Below are positions 16,052-24,590 of a DNA stretch of 64,000 nucleotides, piece by piece. The DNA is taken from positions 11,656,001 through 11,720,000 of the forward strand of contig NZ_CP061913.1 in NCBI RefSeq assembly GCF_019904175.1, in the 5' to 3' direction. Numbering within the stretch: position 1 is the first letter of the stretch; each line of letters opens with the position of its first letter. The DNA is from Dactylosporangium vinaceum (lineage in GTDB: Bacteria > Actinomycetota > Actinomycetes > Mycobacteriales > Micromonosporaceae). Position numbers and translations under genes: made by a program. Under the pieces are notes generated by a model. That model ran no database searches, was not told the origin of the DNA, and saw nothing but the letters and a program-made list of their open reading frames with translations.

Positions 16052-16465
16052 TCAGCCCTGCGCCTGCGTGATGTTCACCATCCACTGGACCCCGAACTGG
16101 TCGACGCAGGAGCCGAACTCATCGCCCCACATCTGCTTCTCCAGGGGCATCGACACCTTGCCGCTGGACGAGAGCTTCTCCCAGTACCCCCGCAGCTCGT
16201 CGCCGTCGGTCCCGCTGAGGCTGATCGTGATGTTGTCACCCGGGCTGAGCGTCATGTTGGGAGGCGTGTCGGAGGCCATGAGCGTGTATCCGCTTGGCGT
16301 CTCCAGCTGGCCGTGCATGATCTGCTCGGCCAGCGAGGTGTCGTCGGAGCCGAACTGCCCGAACGTATTCAGCCGCAGCTCACCGCCGAAGACGGCCTGG
16401 TAGAACTCCATCGCCTGGCGAGCGTTCCCCCGGAAGTTGATGTACGGGTTGAGCACGGAAGCCAC
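16052..16465 (-). CDS. VOC-family (PhnB-like) protein
   Basis: A 137-residue glyoxalase/bleomycin-resistance fold protein of the PhnB type: NPYINFRGNARQAMEFYQAV, LMASDTPPN, WGDEFGSCVDQFGVQWMVNI. The GTG start at 16465 follows AAGGAG with ideal spacing. The usual metal-binding His/Glu set of true glyoxalases is not complete, so enzymatic activity is uncertain. It ends 38 bases before bioA on the same strand. Confidence 0.9.
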   Translation of the reverse strand: MASVLNPYINFRGNARQAMEFYQAVFGGELRLNTFGQFGSDDTSLAEQIMHGQLETPSGYTLMASDTPPNMTLSPGDNITISLSGTDGDELRGYWEKLSSSGKVSMPLEKQMWGDEFGSCVDQFGVQWMVNITQAQG

Positions 16466-16557
16466 AGCAAACTCCTTCGGTCGTGTGACGTGCACAATTT
16501 CCCGCAGCCTAGTTCCGCCACCCGGCCCCTGACGCGCTTTGCCCGGAACGTTCACGC

Positions 16558-17589
16558 TCAGGCCGCTCCTTGCGCAGCCAGCGCGTCCCCGAGCGCGGTC
16601 CGCCGGTACAGGACCGACCGACCGGCCCGAGCGGAGTCCACCAGACCACACCTCCTGAGCACAGCCAGATGATCCCCGACGGCACCGACCGCCAGCCCGA
16701 GCCGCCCGGCCAGCTGCGTAGTGCTCCCCGGCTCCTCCAGCGCCAGCAGAACCCGAGCCCGGGACTGCCCGACCAGCTCACCGAGCGCCCCACCACCACC
16801 CGCCTCCTTCTCCCAGAGCGCCCCCACCCCGCGCGCCGGATACACGAGCGCCCGCCGCCAGGGCTCCTCGGTGTACGCCCCGATCCCCGGCCAGATCAGC
16901 GCGGACGGCATCAACAGGAGCCCTTCCCCGTCAGACGGCACAACCCGCACCCCGTCCCGAGCCGGGCCGCCCCCGTCGTCCGGCCACCGAACCCGGGCCG
17001 CGTCCGCCGGGTCGGGCCGATCGGCCACCTCTACCGCCCCGTCCCGCCAGCGAACCCGCCGATGCAGCCCCGAGAACGCCGCCGCCCAGCCGCCTTCGCC
17101 CAGCCGTCCCGCGCGGTAGACCACGTCGCTCTCGCAGATCGCCCGCAGCTGCGGCCACTCCGGCGCCAGCAGCTCGCGCCAGGCGATCTCCAGTGCCGTG
17201 GCCAGCCGGTCGACCACCGCGTCGGAGCGCAGCACTTCCCGGGCATCGGCGCCGACCCGCGGCCCTTGAGCCAGCGCCCGCTCGATCTCCCGCCGTGCCA
17301 CCGGCAACGGCGTCGCCCGCACCGTCGCGAGGTCGGCGGCGATGGTCTGCTGCATCCCGGCGGGCGGCGGCCCGATGAAGTCCGCCCCGTACCACACGGT
17401 GTGCAGCGCAACCACCGCGTCGAGCTCGGTCTCGGCCAGCAGCCGCGCGTAGACCGGCCGCAGCCGCGCGAACGGCCCGAGCGGCGCCAGCCCGTTCAGC
17501 CGCCGCAGCAGCCCGCCGAGCTCGAACAGCGGCGACACCGCGAACCGCGTCCGCAGCAGGTCCTCCGCGGCCACCTCAAGCCGGAGCAT
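16558..17589 (-). CDS. ArsR-like winged-helix regulator (DUF5937 type)
   Basis: A 343-residue regulator with a long N-terminal domain (opening LRLEVAAEDLLRTRFAVSPL) typical of DUF5937 proteins and a C-terminal ArsR-like winged helix. The latter shows SRARVLLALEEPGSTTQLAG, then VGDHLAVLRRCGLVDSARAG and SVLYRRT. It is divergent from the MFS gene at 17655. The 66-bp gap contains a perfect dyad that is the likely autoregulatory operator. Probable job: repressing the drug-type transporter until a ligand appears. Confidence 0.88.
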   Translation of the reverse strand: MLRLEVAAEDLLRTRFAVSPLFELGGLLRRLNGLAPLGPFARLRPVYARLLAETELDAVVALHTVWYGADFIGPPPAGMQQTIAADLATVRATPLPVARREIERALAQGPRVGADAREVLRSDAVVDRLATALEIAWRELLAPEWPQLRAICESDVVYRAGRLGEGGWAAAFSGLHRRVRWRDGAVEVADRPDPADAARVRWPDDGGGPARDGVRVVPSDGEGLLLMPSALIWPGIGAYTEEPWRRALVYPARGVGALWEKEAGGGGALGELVGQSRARVLLALEEPGSTTQLAGRLGLAVGAVGDHLAVLRRCGLVDSARAGRSVLYRRTALGDALAAQGAA

Positions 17590-17598
17590 CTCTCGACC

Positions 17599-17616
17599 TT
17601 ACGTCCGTGGACGTAA
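17599..17616. promoter_or_regulatory. 18-bp dyad operator TTACGTCC-GT-GGACGTAA
   Basis: A perfect inverted repeat with a 2-bp centre, ten bases upstream of the regulator ATG and 38 bases upstream of the MFS ATG, placed to control both divergent genes. Confidence 0.75.
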
Positions 17617-17654
17617 AAGTCCCCCCGAGCCGCGGACCCGGCGAGCCTGAGTCC

Positions 17655-18896
17655 ATGACCACGTACTCGGCTGTGCTGCGCGACCACACGTTCCGCGTCC
17701 TCTTCGGCACCAGGACCCTGAGCGTCCTGGCCGACACCCTGCGGATCGTCGCGCTGTCGCTGCTCGTCTACGCGGCCACCGACTCGCCGGCGCTGGCCGC
17801 CCTCGCGTACGGCATCGGGTTCCTGCCCCAGCTCGCCGGAGCCAGCCTGCTCGGAGCCCTGGCCGACCGCGTCCGCCCGCGCCGGCTGATCGTGCTTGGC
17901 TATCTCGCCGAGGCCGCCGTTGCCGCGGTCCTGGCGACCGTCGCCCTCCCGGTCTGGGCCGCGCTCACCCTTGTCGCGGCGGCCGCTCTGCTCACCCCGG
18001 TGTTCATGGGCGCCCAGAACTCGCTCATCGCCGAGACGCTGACCGGCGACGCCTACGTCCTGGGCCGCTCGCTGGCCAACGTCGCTTCTTCGCTGGCCCA
18101 GCTGATCGGGATGGCGGGCGCCGGCATCGCGGTCGCCACCCTCGGCGGACGCAACGCCATGCTGCTGGCCGCGCTCGGCCACATCATCGCCGCCGCGTGG
18201 ACCCACCTCTCCCTGCCCGACTTCCCGGCCCCGCGGCACCACCGGTCCGAAGCCCGGCGCGCACCCGGGACCGGGTTGGCCGCCGCCAGCTGGAAGGGCA
18301 ACGCGGCCCTCCTGCGCGACCGCACCGTCCGCCGCCTGCTCCTCGTCCAGTGGCTCCCGCCGGCGTTCATCACCGGCGCCGAGGCCCTCATGGTCCCGTA
18401 CGCGGCCACTCGTGGCTTCCCCGCCGGCGCCGCCGGCTGGCTCCTGGCCGCGATCCCGGTCGGCATGGTCGCCGGCAACGTGGTCGTCGGGCGGCTCCTC
18501 GCCCCTACCCGCCGCGAGCGCCTGGTCCCGGCGCTCATCGCGCTCATGGGCCTCCCGTGCCTGGCCTTCGCCGCCCCGGTGTCGTGGGGCCTCTCCTGGC
18601 CGGTACTGGCCGCCGCCCTGGTCGTGGTCGGCGTCGGCTTCGCCTTCGGCCTGGGTGTGCAGGCCGCCTTCCGCGACGCGCTCCCCGCCGACGGCCGCGG
18701 CCAGGCGTTCGGCCTGCTCAGCACCGGCCTCATGACCGCGCAGGGCCTCCTGCCCGCGCTGGCCGGCCTCCTGGCCGAAGCGCTGCCGACGGGCCTGGTC
18801 ATCGCCCTCCTCGGCACGGCCACCCTCCTGGCCGCCGTCACCGCCGTCGCAAGACAGACCAGCTCGCGCCCACCGGCACCGGCGCACGTCGCCTAG
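17655..18896 (+). CDS. MFS exporter
   Basis: A 413-residue transporter with 12 membrane helices, beginning MTTYSAVLRDHTFRVLFGTR as in MFS efflux proteins of the EntS/DHA3 type. Motif A appears as GALADRVRPRRLI. I chose ATG 17655, because the upstream GTG falls inside the operator dyad. Paired with the divergent ArsR-like gene, it is probably a ligand-induced exporter of a toxic or secreted compound; the substrate is unknown. Confidence 0.9.
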   Translation: MTTYSAVLRDHTFRVLFGTRTLSVLADTLRIVALSLLVYAATDSPALAALAYGIGFLPQLAGASLLGALADRVRPRRLIVLGYLAEAAVAAVLATVALPVWAALTLVAAAALLTPVFMGAQNSLIAETLTGDAYVLGRSLANVASSLAQLIGMAGAGIAVATLGGRNAMLLAALGHIIAAAWTHLSLPDFPAPRHHRSEARRAPGTGLAAASWKGNAALLRDRTVRRLLLVQWLPPAFITGAEALMVPYAATRGFPAGAAGWLLAAIPVGMVAGNVVVGRLLAPTRRERLVPALIALMGLPCLAFAAPVSWGLSWPVLAAALVVVGVGFAFGLGVQAAFRDALPADGRGQAFGLLSTGLMTAQGLLPALAGLLAEALPTGLVIALLGTATLLAAVTAVARQTSSRPPAPAHVA

Positions 18897-19053
18897 AAGA
18901 ACGCGCCGGGCTCGGGACGGCCGGTGGGCAGCCCGGCGGAGCGGCGGCCGTTTGTCGTCGCCCCGCGGGCGTAGCCGGGGCACGCCCTGGTCGTACGCCA
19001 GTCGATGCGAATTGGCCGTTCTGCGCCAGGCCGGCCACGGGCATCGTGTGGAC

Positions 19054-19698
19054 ATGATCTCCGTCGGTGCGGTGGTGGGTGTCGCGCTCGTGGCGCTCGG
19101 GATGGTGCTCACACCCGGGCCCAACATGATGTACCTGATCTCGCGCAGCATCACGCAGGGGCGTCGGGCCGGGATCACGTCGCTGGGCGGCGTCGCTGTC
19201 GGGTTTCTCGTGTACCTGGCGCTCGCGGCGACCGGGCTCTCCGTGGTGTTCGCCGCCGTGCCCGCGCTGTACACGACGGTCAAGCTGGCCGGGGCGGCGT
19301 ACCTGGCGTACCTGGCCTGGCAGGCGGTCCGGCCCGGTGGCGCGTCCGTGTTCACGCCGGTCGAGCTGGAGCCGGACTCGAACCGGCGGCTGTTCACCAT
19401 GGGGCTGATGACGAACCTGCTCAACCCCAAGGCCGCCATCATGTACGCGTCCCTCATCCCCCAGTTCGTCGACGTGCACGCCGGCCATCTCGTGGCCCAG
19501 GCGTTCCTGCTCGGCGGGGTGCAGATCGTCGTCAGCCTGCTCGTGAACACCGGCATCGTGTGCGCGGCCGGGAGCATCGCGGCGTTCCTGGCCCGGAGGC
19601 CGGCCTGGCTGCGCGTCCAGCGGTACGTCACCGGCACCCTGCTGGGGCTGATCGCCGTCAAGCTGGCGACCGACAGGGCGCGACCCGTCGTGGTGTAG
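19054..19698 (+). CDS. LysE-family amino-acid exporter
   Basis: A 214-residue inner-membrane exporter with about six helices. The family signatures are MVLTPGPNMMYLISRSITQG and GLMTNLLNPKAAIMY. Substrates of the RhtB/LysE group include homoserine, threonine or basic amino acids; the specificity is not readable. The ribosome binding site is weak, and an in-frame GTG two codons earlier is an alternative start. The gene ends only 10 bases before the sigma factor, so the two are probably cotranscribed. Confidence 0.9.
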   Translation: MISVGAVVGVALVALGMVLTPGPNMMYLISRSITQGRRAGITSLGGVAVGFLVYLALAATGLSVVFAAVPALYTTVKLAGAAYLAYLAWQAVRPGGASVFTPVELEPDSNRRLFTMGLMTNLLNPKAAIMYASLIPQFVDVHAGHLVAQAFLLGGVQIVVSLLVNTGIVCAAGSIAAFLARRPAWLRVQRYVTGTLLGLIAVKLATDRARPVVV

Positions 19699-19708
19699 AG
19701 ATGGTGAT

Positions 19709-20923
19709 GTGACGGTCGAGGAGGAGCTGCGCACGCTCGCGCCGCAGGTGCTGGGCATCCTGATCCGGCGCTACGGGCAGTTCGACGCGTGCGAGGACGC
19801 CGTGCAGGAGGCCCTCCTGGCGGCCGCGCTGCAGTGGCCCGCCGAGGGCACGCCGGCCAACCCGCGCGGCTGGCTCATCACCGTCGCGGTGCGGCGCCTG
19901 ACCGACCAGTTCCGCTCCGAGGACGCCCGCCGGCGCCGTGAGGTGGCGGTCGCCGCGCTCGAACCGGAGCCGTCCGACGCGGTACCCGACCGCGACGACA
20001 CCCTCACCCTGCTCTTCCTGTGCTGCCACCCGGCCCTGTCACCGGCGTCGCAGCTCGCCCTGACCCTGCGTGCGGTCGGCGGCCTCACCACCGCCGAGAT
20101 CGCCAACGCCTTCCTCGTCCCCGAGGCCACCATGGCCCAGCGCATCAGCCGCGCGAAGGCCAAAATCAAGTCGGCGGGCGCCCGGTTCGCCCCGCCACCC
20201 CCGCAGGAGCGCGCCGCCCGCCTGGAGGTCGTGCTCCACGTCCTCTACCTCATCTTCAACGAGGGCTACACGGCCAGCTCCGGCACCGACCTCCACCGCG
20301 GTGACCTCACCGCCGAGGCCATCCGCCTGACCCGTGAGGTCCACCGGCTGCTCCCGGCGGACGGTGAGGTGGCCGGCCTGCTGGCGCTCATGCTCCTGAC
20401 CGACGCCCGCCGCCCGGCGCGCACGCTCGCGGACGGCACCCTGGTCCCGCTGGCCGAGCAGGACCGCACACTCTGGCTGCGCCCGATGATCGACGAGGGC
20501 ACCGAGCTCATCACGCGCACGCTGCCGCAGGGGCAGACCGGCCCTTACCAGCTCCAGGCCGCGATCGCCGCCGTCCACGACGAGGCCCCCGACGCCGCAG
20601 CGACCGACTGGCCGCAGATCCTGGCCCTCTACCAGCTCCTGGCGCACGCCGTCCCCAACCCCGTCATCACCCTGAACCACGCGGTCGCCCTCGCCATGGT
20701 CAAGGGCCCGGAGGCGGGGCTGCAGCTCCTGGCCACCCTCGACTCCGACGACCGCATGGCCGCCAACCACCGCTTGGCCGCGGTGCGCGCGCATCTGCTG
20801 GAGATGGCCGGATCGCACGCAGAGGCCCGCGAGTGGTACGCCCTCGCCGCCAAGCGCACCACCAGCCTTCCCGAGCAGCGCTACCTCGAGCAGAAGGCCG
20901 CCGCGATCCCTCTTGACTTGTGA
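19709..20923 (+). CDS. ECF42-type sigma factor with C-terminal extension
   Basis: A 404-residue RNA polymerase sigma factor. Region 2 (QFDACEDAVQEALLAAALQW, PRGWLITVAVRRLTDQFRSE) and region 4 (TTAEIANAFLVPEATMAQRI) fill the first 170 residues. They are followed by a helical C-terminal extension (LYLIFNEGYTASSGTDLHR, LLALMLLTDARRPAR) diagnostic of the ECF42 group. In other actinomycetes ECF42 genes sit beside a DGPF/YCII-domain gene and no anti-sigma factor; neither the partner nor an anti-sigma gene is seen here. The extension is reported to be needed for activity in this group. Confidence 0.92.
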   Translation: MTVEEELRTLAPQVLGILIRRYGQFDACEDAVQEALLAAALQWPAEGTPANPRGWLITVAVRRLTDQFRSEDARRRREVAVAALEPEPSDAVPDRDDTLTLLFLCCHPALSPASQLALTLRAVGGLTTAEIANAFLVPEATMAQRISRAKAKIKSAGARFAPPPPQERAARLEVVLHVLYLIFNEGYTASSGTDLHRGDLTAEAIRLTREVHRLLPADGEVAGLLALMLLTDARRPARTLADGTLVPLAEQDRTLWLRPMIDEGTELITRTLPQGQTGPYQLQAAIAAVHDEAPDAAATDWPQILALYQLLAHAVPNPVITLNHAVALAMVKGPEAGLQLLATLDSDDRMAANHRLAAVRAHLLEMAGSHAEAREWYALAAKRTTSLPEQRYLEQKAAAIPLDL

Positions 20924-20984
20924 ACCAACGCGTTTGTGAACCCGAGCCTAGGCACCGGGTACGACACTTCCGCCCCCAACGAAC

Positions 20985-21015
20985 CGGCGGGGTGCGAACG
21001 AACCGCACCCCGCCG
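20985..21015. terminator. Bidirectional terminator
   Basis: Perfect 12-bp arms CGGCGGGGTGCG / CGCACCCCGCCG with a 7-nt loop and AAAAC after it, between the convergent sigma-factor and membrane-protein genes. Confidence 0.85.
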
Positions 21016-21097
21016 AAAACCCGCCGAAACCAGCCATCCGAAGCCGCCGACAGAGGCCGCCAGAGGGCGAAGAAAGCCGCCAGAGGCGCCGAACTAC

Positions 21098-21715
21098 CTA
21101 CCGCCCACGCACCATGTTGATGAGACCGCGGATCACCTTGATGACGCCGTAGATGATCGGCCCCCAGGCCACGACGTACACGGGGATGTCGGCAACGTAG
21201 GTGATCACCGTGATCGCGATGCCGCCACCCATCCAGAGCAGACCCGAGATCAGCTCCTGCTGCCCCTGCGACCCACGCTTGACCTCCGCCCCCGGCTGCG
21301 GGGCCACATAGGGCGGCTGGCCGAAAGCCTGCGGCTGTCCGTAAGGCTGCTGCCCATACGGCTGCTGTTGCTGCCCGTACGCCGGCTGCCCATAACCCTG
21401 CTGCGGCGGCCCGTAAGCCGGCGGCGCCGAGTTCGGAGGCTGCCCATAAGCGGGCTGCCCATAAGCCGGCGGCGCGGAGGCGGGCTGTCCATAGGCCGGC
21501 GGCCCGGAAGCAGGCGGAGCAGAAGCGGGCGACGCAGAGGTGGGCGGCGCGGAAGCGGGCGGCGCAGAGGTGGGCGGCTGCCCGTAGGGAGCCTGCGGCT
21601 GCCCCCAGGCCGGAGGGGCAGGCGGCCCGGACGGCGCAGGCGGCGCCGAGTACGGCTGCTGCCCATAAGGCTGAGTGGAGTCCTGAGGGGAGTTCGAGGG
21701 GTAACCAGGTTGCAT
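21098..21715 (-). CDS. Pro/Gln/Tyr-rich membrane protein
   Basis: A 205-residue protein. Residues 1-145 are low complexity, built from repeats of the YGQP/SAPPA type. The C-terminal 60 residues hold two membrane helices (LISGLLWMGGGIAITVITYV and VYVVAWGPIIYGVIKVIRGL). Disordered PQY-rich tails of this kind are common on actinobacterial membrane proteins, and no enzymatic function is visible. It follows the small gene at 21729 with a 13-base gap and probably shares its transcript. Confidence 0.85.
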   Translation of the reverse strand: MQPGYPSNSPQDSTQPYGQQPYSAPPAPSGPPAPPAWGQPQAPYGQPPTSAPPASAPPTSASPASAPPASGPPAYGQPASAPPAYGQPAYGQPPNSAPPAYGPPQQGYGQPAYGQQQQPYGQQPYGQPQAFGQPPYVAPQPGAEVKRGSQGQQELISGLLWMGGGIAITVITYVADIPVYVVAWGPIIYGVIKVIRGLINMVRGR

Positions 21716-21728
21716 GCCAGTGGTCCTG

Positions 21729-21977
21729 TCAGGTGATCGGTAGGCCGTGGCGACTCAGCGCCGCGATGAGCTGGTCAGGGAACTCGTCGAAGAGGCGGGT
21801 CCGGCCGCGCTGCCGCCCCCGCCGAGCGCCGACTCCGGTCCGAGGGTCGCCGCCAGGCGCCCGGACCTTCCCGTTGTGTCGGTAGACGAGGTCCCCACTG
21901 AAGACAAAGTAAGCAGGATCGCCCGCGGCCGACGCGGCCCGGCCGACGCCGGGCAAGGTAATGCCCCCGTAGGTCAC
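21729..21977 (-). CDS. Small hypothetical protein
   Basis: An 82-residue protein with a GTG start eight bases after GGGGAGGACGC, a strong ribosome binding site. The N-terminal half is balanced in composition (GDPAYFVFSGDLVYRHNGKV) and the C-terminal half is basic, ending FPDQLIAALSRHGLPIT. No family is recognised. The ribosome binding site and its tight link to the next gene argue that it is real. Confidence 0.6.
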   Translation of the reverse strand: MTYGGITLPGVGRAASAAGDPAYFVFSGDLVYRHNGKVRAPGGDPRTGVGARRGRQRGRTRLFDEFPDQLIAALSRHGLPIT

Positions 21978-22057
21978 CGCGTCCTCCCCGTGTCATCGGC
22001 AACCGGCCCGCGCGGGGCCTAGCGCACGATAACAGCCGATCACCTGTGACAAAACCA

Positions 22058-22093
22058 ATCGCCGCTCCTCATGGTGCCGAGAGGAGCGGCGAT
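22058..22093 (-). terminator. Rho-independent terminator of the redox operon
   Basis: Perfect 13-bp arms ATCGCCGCTCCTC / GAGGAGCGGCGAT with a 10-nt loop. On the minus strand it is followed by TGGTTTTGT. It lies 90 bases past the DUF4142 stop codon. Confidence 0.85.
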
Positions 22094-22114
22094 CGCGGGG
22101 TGCAGACAACTGGG

Positions 22115-22156
22115 CTCGGCGCCGTCGAGGCCTTCCTTGCACTCAACGGCGCCGAG
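22115..22156 (-). terminator. Second hairpin after the redox operon
   Basis: An 11-bp perfect stem CTCGGCGCCGT / ACGGCGCCGAG with a 20-nt loop, between the DUF4142 stop and the T-tract terminator. It may protect the 3' end or act as a first terminator. Confidence 0.55.
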
Positions 22157-22182
22157 GTCTCAGGGGTTAGGGGAAGCGTTTC

Positions 22183-23085
22183 CTAGTAGGCCGGTCGGCG
22201 CCGGGAACCCCGCGATCCGCGGAACATCCGGAAGGCGGCGATGGCACCGATGGCGACGGCGAGCCCGGCGACCGCCCAGATCGCATCGGGATGGAAAGTC
22301 GCATCGGTGGCACCGCCCTTCGCCGCCGATGACGCAGCGCTCACCGGCTCCGGCAGCGCCGCGAAGTTGACGTTGCCGATGCTCTCCAGCAGTGTCATGT
22401 GCTTCATCACGACGTTTACCGCCGTTTGGGCGAAGGTGCGGACCAGCTCGTTACGGGTACCGGAGCGGATCTGCGAAACGAGAGCGAAGACCTTGCCGTG
22501 GGCGGCGCGCAGGCGATTCGAGAAGACATCGTCGAACTGCTGCGGCGTCGCCGCGGCGTTCATCTCGTTGAGCCAGCCCTGCTGCTCGTCACTCGGTTTG
22601 TCCGGCAGGGGTACCCCGAGCTGCGCGGACACCTGCCGCACCTGCTGGTCGAGGCCCTTGTGGTCGGTGGCGAGCTGGCGGCCGACCTCCTTGACGCGCT
22701 CATCGGCGGCCTTGGTCTGCGCCATGGTGCCGGCCGGACCTTCCCAGAGCCCGGCCTGGCGCACCTTGGTCAGGAACTCGCGGTCGACCGGGCCCAGCGG
22801 GCCGAAGCTCGTCATGGAGTAGCCGGCGGGCAGGGCGGTGCCGGTCGCCTGCGGGCCGGTCGCCGCCACCTGCACGGGGTTGTTGCCCTGGGCTGCGTTG
22901 TACCCGGCCGCCGGCGCCGTCTGTTTCGCATCCGCCGAGCCCGCCTGGCCTCCGGTCAGTGCGGTGCGCACAGAGGGCACGGCCATACCGATGCCCGCGG
23001 CCGCGACGATGAGCAGCCACCAGGGCCACGCTCGGCGGCGCGACCACGGCCGGGGTGCGGCTCCTTCGGGCTCGACGGAGTACAT
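22183..23085 (-). CDS. DUF4142 membrane-anchored extracytoplasmic protein
   Basis: A 300-residue protein with an N-terminal signal-anchor (WPWWLLIVAAAGIGMAVPSV) and a helical DUF4142 domain. The domain shows VDREFLTKVRQAGLWEG and VKEVGRQLATDHKGLDQQV, continuing to about residue 235. A C-terminal membrane helix and a basic tail close it. DUF4142 proteins are ferritin-like helical bundles of unknown function outside the cytoplasm. The start codon overlaps the stop of the lipoprotein gene in a TGATG, so the two are translationally coupled. Confidence 0.88.
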   Translation of the reverse strand: MYSVEPEGAAPRPWSRRRAWPWWLLIVAAAGIGMAVPSVRTALTGGQAGSADAKQTAPAAGYNAAQGNNPVQVAATGPQATGTALPAGYSMTSFGPLGPVDREFLTKVRQAGLWEGPAGTMAQTKAADERVKEVGRQLATDHKGLDQQVRQVSAQLGVPLPDKPSDEQQGWLNEMNAAATPQQFDDVFSNRLRAAHGKVFALVSQIRSGTRNELVRTFAQTAVNVVMKHMTLLESIGNVNFAALPEPVSAASSAAKGGATDATFHPDAIWAVAGLAVAIGAIAAFRMFRGSRGSRRRPAY

Positions 23086-23732
23086 CAGTAGCCGCCGGTT
23101 CCGCCGTCACCGTTCGTGGTGGCCTCGGCCGAGGCGGCCGGCGGCTGCACCGCGGTGGGAGCGGGCGTGGGCAGGCAGGTCAGGTTCTTCTTGCCGGTGG
23201 GGTCGACGACGAACCAGACGCCACCGACGTTCTGGCCTTTCCAGGCGCCCGGCTTGGGGTCGCCGATATAGCGGTACACGGGCCAGCCGGCCAGCGTGAT
23301 CTGGCGGGATCCGTCGGCGCGGGTCACGGTACCGACGACTGAGGGGTCCACACCGGAGAGGTCGGGGTTGCCGTCGGTGGTCGCCGGCGGCCAGACCTGC
23401 GCGCACTTGTCGACGCAGTTCGACTTCGGGGGCTTGGCGGTGTCCTTGTCGAAGCGGTACAGGACGAAGCCGTCCTGGTCGGTGACAACCTTGCCCATCT
23501 TCGGGATCGACGCGGCCTTCAGCGTCGTGGTCAGCGGCACGGCCGGCGTCGACGCGACCGGGGCGAGGCTCTCGCCGCCGACCTCGTTCAGGGCCGGGAC
23601 CTGCTGCTGCGCCGAGACGTCGTTGGTGTTGTCGGTGTTCGCGCCGGGGGGCGCGCACGCGGTCAGGGCGGCCAGCGCGGCCGCCGCCGCGGCGCATCCC
23701 GCCACGGTGGCGGTGAGCCTGGTTGCTGCCAC
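23085..23732 (-). CDS. Lipoprotein with YxFxxD-type repeats (COG4315)
   Basis: A 215-residue lipoprotein with a GTG start seven bases after GAGGAGG. The signal peptide ends in the lipobox LTAC (Cys26). Two repeats follow: TDQDGFVLYRFDKD with CVDKCAQVWPP, and ITLAGWPVYRYIGD with GVWFVVDPTGK. This is the secreted Yx(F/W/Y)xxD repeat family, which is often found next to redox membrane proteins. It is the first of two exported products downstream of the sigma-factor gene. A redox or metal-linked role outside the membrane is inferred from context only. Confidence 0.88.
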   Translation of the reverse strand: MAATRLTATVAGCAAAAAALAALTACAPPGANTDNTNDVSAQQQVPALNEVGGESLAPVASTPAVPLTTTLKAASIPKMGKVVTDQDGFVLYRFDKDTAKPPKSNCVDKCAQVWPPATTDGNPDLSGVDPSVVGTVTRADGSRQITLAGWPVYRYIGDPKPGAWKGQNVGGVWFVVDPTGKKNLTCLPTPAPTAVQPPAASAEATTNGDGGTGGY

Positions 23733-23949
23733 TGGATCCTCCTCGGTTGGCGTATTTCGTGTTCCGCCCGGTGGTACGTGGGGCGGGTGGGGCCGAGACT
23801 GAAGGATCCACAGTGGACAAATTCACAAACATTGCGGTGAATTTCTTCGAACCCTCGCGAGTCCGGCCCCGTACAAGTGGGACGAAGCACGAAACGCCCG
23901 AACGCGGGTCAGCGGTTAAACCGGCAAATACCCCGTCGGGCGATAAGTC

Positions 23950-23983
23950 CGATATGTCGCGGCGCGGAGCGCCCGACATATCG
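23950..23983. repeat. 34-nt palindromic repeat, copy 2
   Basis: Arms CGATATGTCGCGGCGC / GCGCCCGACATATCG around GGA. In inverted orientation it matches copy 1 at 7020-7053 at 31 of 34 positions. It lies 18 bases past the stop of the sigma-factor gene, inside the operon between sigma factor and lipoprotein. Confidence 0.8.
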
Positions 23984-24001
23984 TCACCCCGCCGACAACG
24001 G

Positions 24002-24577
24002 TCACCGGCCGGCGTTGTTGCGGGCGTCGAGCGCCGCGCGCAGCGAGCGGAGTGCGTAGTACACCCGGGACTTGGCGGTGCCCAGCGGCAGGCCCAGGAG
24101 CTCGGCGACCTCGTTCACGGTGCGGTCGCGCAGGTAGGTCTCGACCAGGATCTCCCGGTGCGCGCGCGAGAGGCTGCGCAGCGCGTCCATGACGACCATG
24201 TTGGCCAGGACGCGCTCGGTCTCGTCGGACTGGGTGATGTCGGTCATCCAGAGTTCGTCGAGGTCCTGACCGTAGGTCTCGCCCACGCGGGCGCTCGCGC
24301 TGCGGTGCTCGTCGATGGCGATGCGGCGGGCGACGGTGAAGAGCCACGGGCGCAGGGAGCCGACCGCGTTGTGGTCGAAGCGGTCCGCGTTGCGCCAGGC
24401 CCGCAGCAGGGTCTCCTGCACGATGTCCTCGGCCCGCTGGCGGTCGCCGCCGGTGAGGCGGGCCACGAAGCGGAGCAGGGCGTCGGCGTGCTCGCGGTAC
24501 AGGGCGACGAGCAGCTCGTCGTCGGCATCGCGGGCGGGGGCGGGCCGTTGAGTGCGGGATCCGTATGCCTCAATCAT
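24002..24577 (-). CDS. ECF sigma factor of the redox operon
   Basis: A 191-residue group IV sigma factor (SigL/SigK-like). Region 2 is seen in DALLRFVARLTGGDRQRAED, ETLLRAWRNADRFD and LRPWLFTVARRIAIDEHRS. Region 4 follows in HREILVETYLRDRTVNEVAE and PLGTAKSRVYYALRSLRAAL. It begins 13 bases after the NuoF-like gene, so it is part of that transcript. No zinc-binding anti-sigma gene is present; the downstream lipoprotein or the membrane protein might take over that role, which is speculative. An in-frame GTG three codons earlier is an alternative start. Confidence 0.92.
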   Translation of the reverse strand: MIEAYGSRTQRPAPARDADDELLVALYREHADALLRFVARLTGGDRQRAEDIVQETLLRAWRNADRFDHNAVGSLRPWLFTVARRIAIDEHRSASARVGETYGQDLDELWMTDITQSDETERVLANMVVMDALRSLSRAHREILVETYLRDRTVNEVAELLGLPLGTAKSRVYYALRSLRAALDARNNAGR

Positions 24578-24590
24578 CAACGTCACCGTT

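Noticed and set aside
21747..22022. Plus-strand small frame opposite the 82-residue gene
   Set aside because: No ribosome binding site, whereas the minus frame has GGGGAGG with ideal spacing and a balanced composition.
23846..23880. GGTTCGAA-like sequence as a tRNA T-arm
   Set aside because: No acceptor, D-arm or anticodon arm can be built around it.
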